Assembly (NCBI RefSeq): GCF_000801315.1
Contig: NZ_CP010055.1
Coordinates: 62,001-126,000 of the forward strand
Source of the DNA: Hymenobacter sp. DG25B
GTDB taxonomy: Bacteria > Bacteroidota > Bacteroidia > Cytophagales > Hymenobacteraceae
Direction of reading: 5' to 3'
Length of the DNA: 64,000 nt
The notes below the pieces were generated by a model. That model saw only the letters and a program-made list of their open reading frames with translations, searched no databases and was not told the DNA's origin. This document shows, piece by piece, positions 63,873-64,000 of this stretch. Position numbers and translations under genes: made by a program. The first letter of the stretch is position 1. Each line of letters opens with the position of its first letter.

Positions 63873-64000
63873 CTATAGAGGGGAGGTTTGCTCACGCCGG
63901 TAGATGCAAACCAACGCGGATTCATCCCCTCGGCTTACGTTTTCTTCCTTGAAATCTTGAATTTCCTGCGGATCAGTCATTCCCCAGAAGTCAATGCATT
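63873..64000 (-). CDS. Partial CDS entering from the right edge
   Basis: Minus-strand frame without start inside the window: ...FWGMTDPQEIQDFKEENVS then ESALVCIYRREQTSPL and TAG. Good codon use and composition show a real C-terminus of at least 42 residues. Family not recognisable from this part. Confidence 0.6.
   Translation of the reverse strand, partial: CIDFWGMTDPQEIQDFKEENVSRGDESALVCIYRREQTSPL

Noticed and set aside
1..64000. CRISPR arrays, tRNA, rRNA, complete insertion sequences
   Set aside because: I saw no regularly spaced repeats, no cloverleaf-like sequence and no transposase; absence is by eye only.

Overview
The window reads as a defence-rich accessory region from a GC-rich member of the Bacteroidota, most likely Hymenobacter or a close Cytophagales relative. 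This rests on GC-rich coding sequence, TAnnTTTG-type promoter elements, many small lipoproteins, a type IX secretion sorting-domain remnant and the overall style of the proteins; no rRNA or tRNA is present to confirm it. Apart from two cytoplasmic enzyme genes and a block of lipoproteins, nearly everything is recombinase, nuclease, helicase, methylase, conflict-type regulator or unknown.

Layout. 0-3.4 kb: two tyrosine recombinases with a serine-recombinase remnant between them. 3.7-11.5 kb: a cluster of unknown proteins around a CBS-HEPN-DUF3293 fusion and an RtcR-like CARF/sigma-54 activator, then a degenerate HAD protein and a secreted transglutaminase-like protein; a sigma-54-type -24/-12 element lies just after the activator. 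11.7-29.4 kb: one co-directional run made of an AAA ATPase and partner (possibly PLD-like), a type I restriction-modification set (hsdM, hsdS, hsdR) and a DISARM-like DrmE/DrmA/DrmB set without recognisable drmC or DISARM methylase. 30.4-39.7 kb: a WYL regulator, two small genes whose upstream regions share a 17-bp palindrome, an HNH nuclease, and an operon of unknowns ending in a HAD protein of the RNA-repair (SAK) type. That operon also has a sigma-54-type element upstream and shares two protein families with the 3.7-8.3 kb cluster. 39.8-43 kb: UvrD helicase fused to an Fe-S PD-(D/E)XK nuclease.

43.6-47.7 kb: VRR-NUC-like nuclease, HTH protein, GmrSD-type DUF262/DUF1524 nuclease and a umuD with a foreign 3' end. 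47.8-54.6 kb: lipoproteins and DUF3592 membrane proteins, ordinary-looking. 54.7-57.8 kb: a recombination scar with a T9SS domain remnant, a frameshifted serine recombinase with an upstream dyad, an HNH-like gene and an orphan 3' end of a tyrosine recombinase. 57.8-63.9 kb: DUF2971 plus AlbA_2 genes, an unknown, a CoiA-like nuclease and a gene running off the right edge.

The most attractive candidates for new biology are (i) the CARF/sigma-54 activator with its HEPN fusion partner and the two possible sigma-54 promoters tying two distant operons together, and (ii) the continuous AAA pair + type I RM + DrmEAB run beside a WYL regulator. Six genes carry single-base frameshifts at short homopolymers. 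That may reflect sequence quality rather than biology, so those genes are described as frameshifted rather than dead.
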